A stretch of DNA of 64,000 bases. Origin: Brooklawnia sp032229645 (lineage in GTDB: Bacteria > Actinomycetota > Actinomycetes > Propionibacteriales > Propionibacteriaceae). Both the position numbers and the translations under genes were made by a program. The notes beneath the pieces were generated by a model, which ran no database searches, was not told where the DNA came from, and was given only the letters and a program-made list of their open reading frames with translations. The first letter of the stretch is position 1; each line of letters begins with the position of its first letter. Below, in pieces: positions 1-9,055 of this stretch. The DNA lies in NCBI GenBank assembly GCA_963722295.1, contig CAVRLB010000006.1, positions 62,001-126,000 of the forward strand, written 5' to 3'.

Positions 1-47
1 GCGTCCAACCAGCCGCGCAACGCCTCGACCTGGGGCAACTCTGGCAT
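1..47 (-). CDS. Formamidopyrimidine-DNA glycosylase / endonuclease VIII family, 5' end only
   Basis: Only the first 15 codons lie in the window; the gene runs off the left edge. They read MPELPQVEALRGWLD, the hallmark N-terminus of Fpg/Nei base-excision DNA glycosylases, in which the processed Pro2 is the catalytic nucleophile and Glu3 is also catalytic. The start is supported by an AGGAGG ribosome binding site 5 bases upstream of the ATG. It lies about 150 bp beyond the end of the permease operon in the same direction. Fpg and Nei cannot be told apart from so few residues. Confidence 0.8.
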   Translation of the reverse strand, partial: MPELPQVEALRGWLD

Positions 48-193
48 CTCGCCTCCTGTGCGTGCCGGGCTTTCTAGCTATCTTCGCCCAGAAGCCAGCA
101 CCGGCCAATACCCACACGCAACGCAGCGGCCGACGGGACGAGGCCGCCGACCGCTGTGGTTCGAGGAGGTACGCGGGTGTCAGGATCCGTAGG

Positions 194-1546
194 TCAAGCG
201 ATCAACCAGAGCAAGCACACTGCCCCGAAGCCGACCAGACTGCAGATCGTGGTCAGCAGCGTCCAGGTCTTCAGGCCGTCGGCGACCGACAGCCCCAGGT
301 ATTTGGTGACGATCCAGAAGCCAGAATCGTTGATGTGCGACAGACCAAAGCCACCGAATCCGATGGCTAGCGCGATGAGTACCACCTGCATCGAGCTGAA
401 ACCGCCCGCTTGTACTGCCGAAACCATCAAGCCCGCGGTGGTCAGCAAGGCGACAGTTGCCGACCCCTGCGCCGCCCGCAAGGCCAAGGCGATGACGTAG
501 CCCATCAGCAGCACCGGCATCCCCACTCCGATCAGCAGGTCCGACAGCGCCGCACCGACACCCGTCTCGACCAGCACGTTCGCGAAGACGCCGCCGGCAC
601 CGGTGACAAAGATGATGATCGCGACCGTGTCGAGCGCCGAGTCCAGGACCGAGCTGCGCTTGGCCAGACCCCACTTCTCCTTCGAGCCGATCAGGAAGTA
701 TGCCAATGCCACGCCGACCAGCAGCGCGAAGATCGGTGCCCCGACCAGTGACAGCGCACGCTGCGCCAGTGACCCCGCTGGGACGAAGAGCGCGCCGGTG
801 GTGCCTGCCATGATCAGTGCCAGTGGAATCAAGATGATGGCGAGTACCGTCCCGGCGCCGGGACCCGGACGCGACGTGATGTCCTCGACGCTGCCACGCA
901 TGGCCGCAGCCGCCGGCGATGCGCCGATCTCGACCTTGTCCAGCTTCATCTTGCGGGAGACGAAGTAGCCCACCACGGCCATCGGAATGCCGCAGGCGAT
1001 ACCGATGATGGTCATCAGCCCCAGGTCGGCGCCCAGAGTCGCGGCTACTGCGACCGGACCGGGATGTGGCGGTACCGCCACGTGCACCGCGAGCAGCGCG
1101 ATGCCGACCGGCAGGCCGATCTTCAGCGGGTTGATGCCCGCCACCTTCGCGAATCCGAAGACGATCGGTGCCAAGATGATGAAGCCGACATCGAAGAAGA
1201 CCGGGATACCCAAGATGAACGCGGCCGCCGTGACGGCCATGATGACGCGCTTGACGCCGAGCTTCCCGGTGAAGGCAGCGGCCAGGCGTTCAGCACCGCC
1301 CGACTCCTCGATCATCTTGCCCATCATCGCGCCTAGTCCAACGATGATTGCGACAGATCCGAGGGTCTTGGCCATGCCACCGGTCAGGGTCGGAATCACC
1401 TGATCCAGAGCGAGTCCGCCGGCAAGGGCCGTGCCGATCGACACCAGCAGCAACGCCACGAACGCCGAGAGCTTGAAGGCTATGACGAGAACCAGTAGCA
1501 CCGCGATCGCAACGACCGCGAGGCCGAGCAGATACCCCTGGCTCAT
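194..1546 (-). CDS. GntP-family gluconate/sugar-acid permease
   Basis: An integral membrane transporter of 450 residues with about a dozen hydrophobic segments, the usual length of the GntP family (gluconate:H+ symporters and relatives). It shows GntP-like stretches such as GLGAMMGKMIEESGGAERLA and, near residue 185, VHVAVPPHPGPVAVAATLGA. The start is the ATG at 1546, preceded by GGAGGG; a longer open frame upstream is only the shadow of the neighbouring gene. It begins one base after the stop of the dehydrogenase gene, so the two are co-transcribed. In this context the substrate is probably a four-carbon sugar acid such as threonate or erythronate rather than gluconate; that is inference from neighbours. 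Confidence 0.88.
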   Translation of the reverse strand: MSQGYLLGLAVVAIAVLLVLVIAFKLSAFVALLLVSIGTALAGGLALDQVIPTLTGGMAKTLGSVAIIVGLGAMMGKMIEESGGAERLAAAFTGKLGVKRVIMAVTAAAFILGIPVFFDVGFIILAPIVFGFAKVAGINPLKIGLPVGIALLAVHVAVPPHPGPVAVAATLGADLGLMTIIGIACGIPMAVVGYFVSRKMKLDKVEIGASPAAAAMRGSVEDITSRPGPGAGTVLAIILIPLALIMAGTTGALFVPAGSLAQRALSLVGAPIFALLVGVALAYFLIGSKEKWGLAKRSSVLDSALDTVAIIIFVTGAGGVFANVLVETGVGAALSDLLIGVGMPVLLMGYVIALALRAAQGSATVALLTTAGLMVSAVQAGGFSSMQVVLIALAIGFGGFGLSHINDSGFWIVTKYLGLSVADGLKTWTLLTTICSLVGFGAVCLLWLIA

Positions 1547-1547
1547 C

Positions 1548-2453
1548 TCAGCCCTCCTGCGGTGCAACGACGGTGATGACCGACGAATCGTCCTGCGCGG
1601 CCTTGCCCTGGGCCTCACCCAACAGATACAGCTGCTCGGCGGCAGCGGCGACCGGCGCGGCCAGATGTACTGAGCGGCAGGCATCAGCGACGATGCCCAT
1701 GTCCTTCACGAAGATATCGAGGCGGCTCTTGACCTCGGCACCATCCTCGTCGTAAGCCTGCAGCATCCGCTGCCCGCGGTCGCCGAGCATGAACGATGCG
1801 GCCGCACCCGACATCAGCGCATCCAGGGCCTTTGCCTTGTCAAGGCCGAGTTTGCCGGCCAGCGCCAAGGCTTCGCCCGCCGCCGCGATATGGACGCCGC
1901 ACAGCAGCTGATTGACGGTCTTCATCTTCTGTCCATCGCCCGGCTGATCGCCGATCCGCACCAGATTGGACGCGAGCGTCTGCATGATCGGCTCGGCCAG
2001 CGCCCAGCCCTGGTCGGTTGCGCCGACGGTCATCAACAGGTCACCGTTGCCGGCGCGAACCGGGCCACCCGACACCGGGGCGTCGATCAGCTCGAGGCCG
2101 TCGGCGGCGAGCCTGGCGGCGACATCCTGAACAGCCCGGATGCCGACGGTCGAGGTCACAACGATGGCAGATCCTTTGCCGAGCGAGGACGCGACACCAC
2201 CCTCGCCCCACAGCAACGCTTCGAGCTGAGGCTGGTTGCGGACTGCTACCAGCACGAGATGGGCACCGGCCACGGCCTCGACAGCTGAGCCGAAGACCTC
2301 GACGCCGGCCTCACGGGCCAGCTCAAGGCGAACCGCTGCGATATCGAAAGCCCGGACGGGAAGGCCCTGCGATGCGAGCCAGCCGGCCATCGGCAGGCCC
2401 ATGGCGCCGAGCCCGAGGACGGCGACGGTATGTGATTGGGCTGATGTAGACAT
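1548..2453 (-). CDS. ltnD: NAD-dependent 3-hydroxyisobutyrate-dehydrogenase-family enzyme, probable L-threonate dehydrogenase
   Basis: 301 residues of the beta-hydroxyacid dehydrogenase family. It has an N-terminal Rossmann fold (VAVLGLGAMGLPMAGWLA, residues 10-27), the substrate motif DAPVSGGPVRAGNGDL near residue 121, and the catalytic lysine region GDGQKMKTVNQLL near 172. Its neighbours, a DUF1537-type kinase and a GntP permease, make it a likely L-threonate 2-dehydrogenase (LtnD) that forms 2-oxo-tetronate. Other family members (tartronate semialdehyde reductase, 3-hydroxyisobutyrate dehydrogenase) cannot be excluded. The ATG at 2453 has an AGGAG site 7 bases upstream. It sits 39 bp downstream of the kinase gene in the same operon. 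Confidence 0.8.
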   Translation of the reverse strand: MSTSAQSHTVAVLGLGAMGLPMAGWLASQGLPVRAFDIAAVRLELAREAGVEVFGSAVEAVAGAHLVLVAVRNQPQLEALLWGEGGVASSLGKGSAIVVTSTVGIRAVQDVAARLAADGLELIDAPVSGGPVRAGNGDLLMTVGATDQGWALAEPIMQTLASNLVRIGDQPGDGQKMKTVNQLLCGVHIAAAGEALALAGKLGLDKAKALDALMSGAAASFMLGDRGQRMLQAYDEDGAEVKSRLDIFVKDMGIVADACRSVHLAAPVAAAAEQLYLLGEAQGKAAQDDSSVITVVAPQEG

Positions 2454-2492
2454 GGTGATCTCCTTTGATCGGGTGGTGATGGTTGGTGAGAA

Positions 2493-3926
2493 CTAGCGGG
2501 ACAGCTTGTCGACGACTTCGGCAAGCGAGTTCTGATCGCCGACATTGCCCGCGAAGACGATGTACGGAATGCCTCGGGCCGGCCCGGCGACCGGCTCCCA
2601 CAACGAAACGATGCCCGGCAGCATCGGGCCACGGACGAATGCCCGCGTCATGCTCAGGCCACGCGCTGCGACGTCGCTTGAGGTGATACCTCCCTTGGCG
2701 ATGACGAAGCGCGGCGGGCGGACAGCCAGCACCCGCTGGACGATTTCGACCACGGCGCCGGAGACGGCCCGAGCGATGGCGAGGGAATCGGCGGCGTCCG
2801 AACCGGTGACCAGAGTGCGTGAGGTACGGACGACGACATTGCCCTCAGCGAGCCGAGAGACCGCCTGGCCGACGATCTCGTAGAGGTGCGAATCGCGCTC
2901 ATCCGACAGCACAGTGCGCACGTCGATCTCCAACTCGACTGGCTTGCGCAACGCGCGTAGCGCATCGAGTTGCCGGGTGGTCTGCTGCACATGCGAGCCA
3001 ACCACGATCAGGCCACCGACCGACTTCTCGGCACGTCCGCCCTTGCGGATCGCTGCGAGATCGTCGGCCTCCAGCGGCGGATGCACCTCCTGGCCGATCC
3101 GGGCGCGGACGAACGGCGGGCCCACCCGGTAGATGAACCGGCTGCCCGCGTCCTCAGCTTGCTGGAGAGCGAGCGAAAGACGCCGCAGGTCGTTCTCGTC
3201 CACGATGTCGGGGGCAATCGGCTGTTCGTTGCTCGCGCTACGCAGCCGGGCGACGACCGCGTCCAGATCGGTGCGCAGTTCGGCGAGCGGAATCTCGATC
3301 ACCCAGGACGCCGCCATCGCGCCGCCGCTCTTCTCCTCGATCCACTCAGCCAACCGCGAACTGCGGTAGCCGAAGGTGGCGTCGCGGGCGAATTCGGTCT
3401 CACCGCAGGGCGTGAATCCCTCAGCCATGCTTCCGGCGTAGTGGATGCCGCCGACGGTGATGCGTCCGGCATCGCCGAAGGCCGGGACGACGACGATGCC
3501 GTCGACGCGCTCGCCGTCGTGATCGGCGATACACTCGGCCAGCACCCGCGGTTCGAGCGGGAAGTGCCCGCGCAACGTCGAGTCTGAACGAGAGACGAAG
3601 TCGACTCGGATTCCGGTGCGATCAGACGCCTCGAATGCTGCAGCGGCGACCTCGCGGTTGCGCTGAGCGGCGTCGTTCGGATCGAGGCTGCGCGAATTGG
3701 TCATCACGTAGACTGCCGGACGATCCTGCGTCAGCGCCCACTCCATGGATTCGGGGCTCCAGTCGGTGAGCACCGGCAGGTCGGCCACTGACTGGGTGCC
3801 GGTGGGATCGTCGTCGAGGACGACGAAGACCCGGCGATCTGTTGCCGCGGCGGCCGCGACTTCGTCCGCTGGGGTCTCGGCTGTTGGTGGGTACCCCGCG
3901 AGCAACGCTTCGAAACTGATCGGCAT
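2493..3926 (-). CDS. Four-carbon acid sugar kinase (DUF1537 / OtnK-DtnK family)
   Basis: 477 residues. The N-terminal half has the family signature VLDDDPTGTQSVADLPVL at residues 36-53, which includes the substrate-binding Asp residues, and SRSDSTLRGHFPLEPRV near 112. The C-terminal nucleotide-binding half contains RPPRFVIAKGGITSSDVA near 405 and a Gly-rich end. Such kinases phosphorylate 3-oxo-tetronate (OtnK) or D-threonate/D-erythronate (DtnK). It is the first gene of the operon, directly behind the promoter and palindrome at 3942-3997, and has a GGGAG site before its ATG. OtnK and DtnK cannot be separated by eye; the adjacent dehydrogenase favours the oxo-tetronate route. Confidence 0.85.
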   Translation of the reverse strand: MPISFEALLAGYPPTAETPADEVAAAAATDRRVFVVLDDDPTGTQSVADLPVLTDWSPESMEWALTQDRPAVYVMTNSRSLDPNDAAQRNREVAAAAFEASDRTGIRVDFVSRSDSTLRGHFPLEPRVLAECIADHDGERVDGIVVVPAFGDAGRITVGGIHYAGSMAEGFTPCGETEFARDATFGYRSSRLAEWIEEKSGGAMAASWVIEIPLAELRTDLDAVVARLRSASNEQPIAPDIVDENDLRRLSLALQQAEDAGSRFIYRVGPPFVRARIGQEVHPPLEADDLAAIRKGGRAEKSVGGLIVVGSHVQQTTRQLDALRALRKPVELEIDVRTVLSDERDSHLYEIVGQAVSRLAEGNVVVRTSRTLVTGSDAADSLAIARAVSGAVVEIVQRVLAVRPPRFVIAKGGITSSDVAARGLSMTRAFVRGPMLPGIVSLWEPVAGPARGIPYIVFAGNVGDQNSLAEVVDKLSR

Positions 3927-3941
3927 GACTCTCCCTTGAGT

Positions 3942-3965
3942 TGGTCATCAGATATCTGATGACCA
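3942..3965. promoter_or_regulatory. Perfect 24-bp palindrome, probable GntR-family operator
   Basis: The half-site TGGTCATCAGAT is followed directly by its exact reverse complement, ending at 3965. It lies between the -10 hexamer of the kinase operon and the kinase start, covering the expected transcription start. The TGGTC...GACCA ends resemble operators of FadR-subfamily GntR regulators, and a gene for such a regulator is immediately upstream. Binding here would block initiation, so repression relieved by a sugar-acid ligand is inferred. Confidence 0.75.
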
Positions 3966-3967
3966 GC

Positions 3968-3997
3968 ATCATAACGGGATCGCAGGACGAATCGCAA
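3968..3997 (-). promoter_or_regulatory. Promoter of the sugar-acid operon
   Basis: On the minus strand the -35 element TTGCGA (3992-3997) and the -10 element TATGAT (3968-3973) are separated by 18 bp. Transcription would start at about 3961, inside the 24-bp palindrome, and lead into the kinase gene. Confidence 0.6.
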
Positions 3998-4027
3998 GAG
4001 ACTGCCCGATGCCCGCACAGCTTCGGT

Positions 4028-4726
4028 TCAGCGCGATAGCACGTAGGTTTCGAGGTCGTGCTGGGTCTGATCCATATGAGACGTCATCGCTTGTCGCGCC
4101 GCTTCGGGATCGCGGGCTTCAATGGCGCCCAGCACACCGCGATGCTCGCCGATCGCGTGTTCGCGGATCTGCGGGACGGCGGAGGTCTGCGTCCGCGAGA
4201 ACTCAAGAGTCGGACGCATCGGATCGAAGATCGCGGCAACGAACGGGTTCTGCGTTCCGTCCAGGATGATGTCGTGGAACTCGATATCGGCATCGACGAA
4301 CGCGTTGACGTCCCCGATCGTCGCCGCTGCCTCCATCCGCTGCACACGGGAACGCAACTCGTCCACCAGCGAATCCGAGCACCGCACCGCGCACAGCTCG
4401 GCAGCGCCGATCTCGATCATCCGGCGCACCTCGATCAACTGCATCGACACCCCGGTGCCCTTGGGATCCAAACGCTGCAGCCTGGCGATCGCGTCGATAT
4501 CGCGCCAATGACCGGTCGGCACCACGAAGGTACCCACGCCGTGCTCCACCCGGACGATTCCCCGCTGCTCCAGGCCCTTGATCGCTTCGCGCACGGTCAG
4601 CCGACTGACCCCGCAATCGCGGGCGAGCGTCTCTTGATTGGGCAGCGCACCTTGGCCGAAATCGCCTGCCAGAATGCGGTCGATCAGCTCAACAGCTGTC
4701 GCGTCGACAAGGTTCCCGCGAGCCAC
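4028..4726 (-). CDS. GntR/FCD (FadR subfamily) transcriptional regulator
   Basis: 232 residues. A winged helix-turn-helix covers residues 8-70 (LARDCGVSRLTVREAIKGLE is the recognition helix region, then VEHGVGTFVVP as wing). An all-helical FCD ligand-binding domain follows, with the usual metal-ligand Asp/His positions in DADIEFHDIIL and late histidines (REHAIGEHRGVLGAI, SHMDQTQHDLE). The GTG start at 4726 is chosen for the AGGAGG site 4-5 bases before it. It lies upstream of and in line with the kinase-dehydrogenase-permease operon but is separated from it by a promoter, so it is probably the local regulator acting on the palindrome at 3942-3965. Confidence 0.88.
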   Translation of the reverse strand: MARGNLVDATAVELIDRILAGDFGQGALPNQETLARDCGVSRLTVREAIKGLEQRGIVRVEHGVGTFVVPTGHWRDIDAIARLQRLDPKGTGVSMQLIEVRRMIEIGAAELCAVRCSDSLVDELRSRVQRMEAAATIGDVNAFVDADIEFHDIILDGTQNPFVAAIFDPMRPTLEFSRTQTSAVPQIREHAIGEHRGVLGAIEARDPEAARQAMTSHMDQTQHDLETYVLSR

Positions 4727-4771
4727 CTGACCTCCTCCGGGAGCAACTGCGAACAGAATATCGCGTCGACG

Positions 4772-5482
4772 CTAAGCAGTGCGATTCAGCTGCCAATCGC
4801 CCGGCAGCCGACGCGCCGACCAGGCCGTCTGTGCGGCCTGAAGCGCCACGTCCAGGCGTTCGAGGTAGTCGTCCCGCGATATCTCGCTCGCACCCAGGCT
4901 GGCCAGATGCGGCGTCAGCCATTGCACGTCGAGCAAGGCGGTGCCGTCGGGACGATTGCGCAACTCGCCGACCAGCCGTGCCAAGGCGACCTTGGACGCG
5001 TCCCTGCCGCCGGCAGGATCGTGGAACATCGATTCCCCCGCGAACAATCCCCACAGGCTCACCCCATAGAGACCTCCGACCAACCGGCCGGAAGCGTCCC
5101 AGGTCTCCACCGAATGCACGATGCCCTCGCGATGAGCCTGGGTGAAGACCTCGCGGATGTCGTCGTCGATCCAGCCATAGGGACGCTTCGGATCGGCGCA
5201 TCGAGCCAGCACATCGTCGAAGGCCGCATCGACGGTCGTCGTGAAGCGGCGGGCCGATTTGATCAGGCTGCGAGTGATCCGCAGGTCGTCCAGATCGATG
5301 ATCCCGCGGCGCATCGGCGACCACCAACCCATCCGCGCGTCGAAGCTGGCCTCGTGCAGCGGCATCGGGAACGCGCCGGAGCAATAGGCGGCCAGGGTCA
5401 TGGGCAGGTCGAACTCGTCGCTGAAGGCGATCAAGTCCTGGCTCGGCCAGCTTTCGGGTGGACCGAAGACCTGCATGCGCAT
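4772..5482 (-). CDS. aat: Leucyl/phenylalanyl-tRNA--protein transferase
   Basis: A 236-residue cytosolic enzyme that adds Leu or Phe from aminoacyl-tRNA to proteins with N-terminal Arg or Lys, marking them for ClpS/ClpAP in the N-degron pathway. Family signatures are present: YCSGAFPMPL (FPM motif), WWSPMRRGIIDLDDLRI, SVETWDASGRLVGGLYGVSL, FAGESMFHDPAGGRDASKVAL and LLDVQWLTPHLASLGASEIS. The start is set at the ATG at 5482 (MRMQVFGPP); the ATG at 5476 is an equal option. An open frame continues about 60 codons upstream but has no family similarity and runs into the citrate synthase gene. Confidence 0.93.
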   Translation of the reverse strand: MRMQVFGPPESWPSQDLIAFSDEFDLPMTLAAYCSGAFPMPLHEASFDARMGWWSPMRRGIIDLDDLRITRSLIKSARRFTTTVDAAFDDVLARCADPKRPYGWIDDDIREVFTQAHREGIVHSVETWDASGRLVGGLYGVSLWGLFAGESMFHDPAGGRDASKVALARLVGELRNRPDGTALLDVQWLTPHLASLGASEISRDDYLERLDVALQAAQTAWSARRLPGDWQLNRTA

Positions 5483-5553
5483 GACTCCAGTCTGGCACCG
5501 GGTGCCGACATCTCTGCGACCTGTCGCGTCTGGGTGGGCTCCCACACGCGCAT

Positions 5554-6840
5554 TCAGCGAAGGTGCCGCGGAATCCACTCCGACTTCGGGTTGCCGACGT
5601 ACAGCTGACGCGGACGATAGATTTTCTGGCCCGGGTTGTCGTGAATCTCTTTCCAGTTGGCGATCCACCCGGGCATGCGTCCCATCGAGAACATCACGGT
5701 GTACATATTCAGCGGAATGCCGATGGCACGCAAGATGACACCCGAGTAGAAATCGACATTCGGATAGAGCCTGCGCTCGATGAAGTAATCATCGTTGAGC
5801 GCCAGATCGGCAAGTTCTTGAGCCATGCCCAGCAGCGGATCATCGATCTTCATCGAATTGAGCAACCGTTCAGCGGCCTTACGTAAAATCTTCGACCGCG
5901 GATCAAAATTGCGGTAGATACGGTGCCCAAAACCCATCAGTCGGCGATTGTTTGTCTTGTCCTTGACCTGATTCAAGAATTCCTGCGGCGAAAGGCCCTC
6001 ACGGCGCATGCGCTGCAGCATCGTCACGACCTCAGTATTCGCGCCACCGTGCTTGGGTCCCCAGAGCGCGACCACGCCGGCCGAGCAGGAGGCGTAGAGG
6101 TTCGCCTCACCCGAGGCGACCATCCGCACAGTCGAGGTCGAACAATTCTGCTCGTGATCGGCATGCAGCACCAAGAACATGTTCAATGCATGACTGACTT
6201 CGGCGGACGCCACGTATTCGTTGTACGGCAGCGAGAACATCATGTGCAAGAAGTTGTCGACATAGCGCAAGTCGGGGCGCGGGTAGATGATCGGCTCGCC
6301 GATGCTCGACTTAAACGATGCGGCCGCGATGGTACGAATCTTGCTGATCAGCTTGGCCGCATAGATCTCCAAGGTGGCATCGTCGCCGGGCTCGATCTTC
6401 GGCCTCTCATGGGTTGAGAGCGAGTTGATCATCGCCGACATGATCGCCATCGGGTGCGAGCTGGTCGGGAAGGCATCGAAGTGCTTCATCATCGACTCGT
6501 GCAATGCCGCCGACTCGGTCAGCAAATCGCTGAGATGCTCCCGTTCGACCTGAGTGGGCAGGTGCCCGAAGATCAGCAGATACGCCGTCTCCACGAAGCT
6601 TGAGTGTTCGGCGAGCGTCTCGATGGGAATGCCGCGGTAACGAAGAATGCCCTCGTCTCCGTCGATGAACGTGATTTCCGAGGCACACGAACCCGTATTG
6701 CCATAGCCGTCGTCCAATGTGATCAGCCCGCTGGCCGCACGCAGTTTGCTGATGTCGATTGCACGCTCACCCTCGGTACCTTCGAGGATTGGTAGCTCAT
6801 AGACCTGGCCGTCGACTTCGAGTCGGGCATATTCGGTCAT
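5554..6840 (-). CDS. gltA: Citrate synthase (type II, hexameric)
   Basis: 428 residues, the usual length of Gram-negative/actinobacterial type II citrate synthase, which condenses oxaloacetate and acetyl-CoA at the entry of the TCA cycle. It has the N-terminal GSCASEITFIDGDEGILRYRGI block. The catalytic triad is in VLHADHEQNCSTSTVRM (His), MGFGHRIYRNFDPRS (His) and YPNVDFYSGVILRAIGIP (Asp). The ATG at 6840 follows AGGAG with good spacing. It is divergent from the EcsC-like gene across a 229-bp gap and is probably transcribed alone or into aat. Confidence 0.97.
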   Translation of the reverse strand: MTEYARLEVDGQVYELPILEGTEGERAIDISKLRAASGLITLDDGYGNTGSCASEITFIDGDEGILRYRGIPIETLAEHSSFVETAYLLIFGHLPTQVEREHLSDLLTESAALHESMMKHFDAFPTSSHPMAIMSAMINSLSTHERPKIEPGDDATLEIYAAKLISKIRTIAAASFKSSIGEPIIYPRPDLRYVDNFLHMMFSLPYNEYVASAEVSHALNMFLVLHADHEQNCSTSTVRMVASGEANLYASCSAGVVALWGPKHGGANTEVVTMLQRMRREGLSPQEFLNQVKDKTNNRRLMGFGHRIYRNFDPRSKILRKAAERLLNSMKIDDPLLGMAQELADLALNDDYFIERRLYPNVDFYSGVILRAIGIPLNMYTVMFSMGRMPGWIANWKEIHDNPGQKIYRPRQLYVGNPKSEWIPRHLR

Positions 6841-7069
6841 GCGGGCTCCTTTCGTTCAACTCCATGGTGATCTATCACGACCGGCCATGGCGCTGGTATC
6901 AAATTGCGAGGCGGCTTGCAGATCTCGCGGCTGGGTCGTGGTCTACTGTGACCGAGCCTATCCGCGCAGACTCTGGACGACCCCGCTCAGGGCGAAATCC
7001 GGGACCGGCGGCTTCGGGCCTGCGGCGTGCCGGGCTAGCGTGGTGACAACTACGTGATTGGGAGCCCAT

Positions 7070-7750
7070 ATGCCTGCCACCGACGGAATCGGCAAATCGA
7101 TCATCGCCGCAGCGCCCATCGACGCCCCGGACTCCACCGCACGCCTCTTGCGAATGCTGGTCGGCTTCGCCATCGACGGCACCGATTGGTTTCCGGGCGC
7201 ACGGGTCTCGGCCGCCAAACAACTCGAAGGACACGGATCGGTCGACGCCGCGATCTCATCGGTGATCACCAACCACATCGCGCTCTCGGGCGCGCAAGGA
7301 TTCGTCACGAACATCGGCGGGATCGCCACCTTGCTCATCGGCGCGCCCGCCAACCTGGCCGGGGTGGCACTGGTACAGACCCGGATGGTCGCCGCGATCG
7401 CTCACCTGCGCGGCTACGATCTGGACGACTCACGCGTCCGGCATGCGGTGGTGACCACGCTGCTCGGCAAACGCATCGTGGACGATCTGGTGGCCAGCGG
7501 CGAACTCCCCGGAACACCGCTGGTGCTGGCCACCGCTCCCGGCACCGACCGGCGGCTTGAGCAGTTGATCTCACAGCGGGTGATGACTGCGCTGCTCACC
7601 ACCACCGGTGGCAAGCAGGCCGTCGGGTTGATCGCCAAACGCATCCCGGTGATCGGCGGCGGCGTCGGAGCAGCCACCGACTCCTGGAATGCCATGGCGA
7701 TCGCCCGCTATGCCCGCGACCAGTTCGTCAGCCGGCGCGCCGCGGGCTGA
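7070..7750 (+). CDS. EcsC-family protein
   Basis: 226 residues resembling the EcsC family, small proteins often found in actinobacteria whose function is unclear. The recognisable core is GAQGFVTNIGGIATLLIGAP (a glycine-rich hydrophobic segment) followed by ANLAGVALVQTRMVAAIAHL and RGYDLDDSRVRHAVVTTLLG. Two hydrophobic glycine-rich segments near residues 85-110 and 190-205 suggest membrane association. The ATG at 7070 has GGGAG 5 bases upstream; a TTG 12 bases earlier is less likely. It is convergent with alr. Confidence 0.75.
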   Translation: MPATDGIGKSIIAAAPIDAPDSTARLLRMLVGFAIDGTDWFPGARVSAAKQLEGHGSVDAAISSVITNHIALSGAQGFVTNIGGIATLLIGAPANLAGVALVQTRMVAAIAHLRGYDLDDSRVRHAVVTTLLGKRIVDDLVASGELPGTPLVLATAPGTDRRLEQLISQRVMTALLTTTGGKQAVGLIAKRIPVIGGGVGAATDSWNAMAIARYARDQFVSRRAAG

Positions 7751-7771
7751 CCGACCGCGCCAGGTCTGTGA

Positions 7772-8926
<1,155 letters not shown>

Positions 8927-8932
8927 CCTTGC

Positions 8933-8938
8933 ATGCTA
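8933..8938 (-). promoter_or_regulatory. -10 element (TAGCAT) for leaderless alr
   Basis: TAnnnT hexamer 6 bases upstream of the GTG start, with no Shine-Dalgarno between. It supports the start chosen for alr. No convincing -35 was identified. Confidence 0.45.
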
Positions 8939-9055
8939 TTCCGCCGCCCCATGGCTGGCTGGTCGGGACCCTCACAGCCTGCGAATCCGAAAGAATCCTC
9001 GGGATTCGTCCACTCCGAGCGGGCTTTTCGGGGGATTCCTTCGGCCGGCGAACCT

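Noticed and set aside
4058..5608. 516-codon plus-strand open frame
   Set aside because: It spans the antisense strands of the GntR and aat genes and the gap between them; both of those genes have clear signatures.
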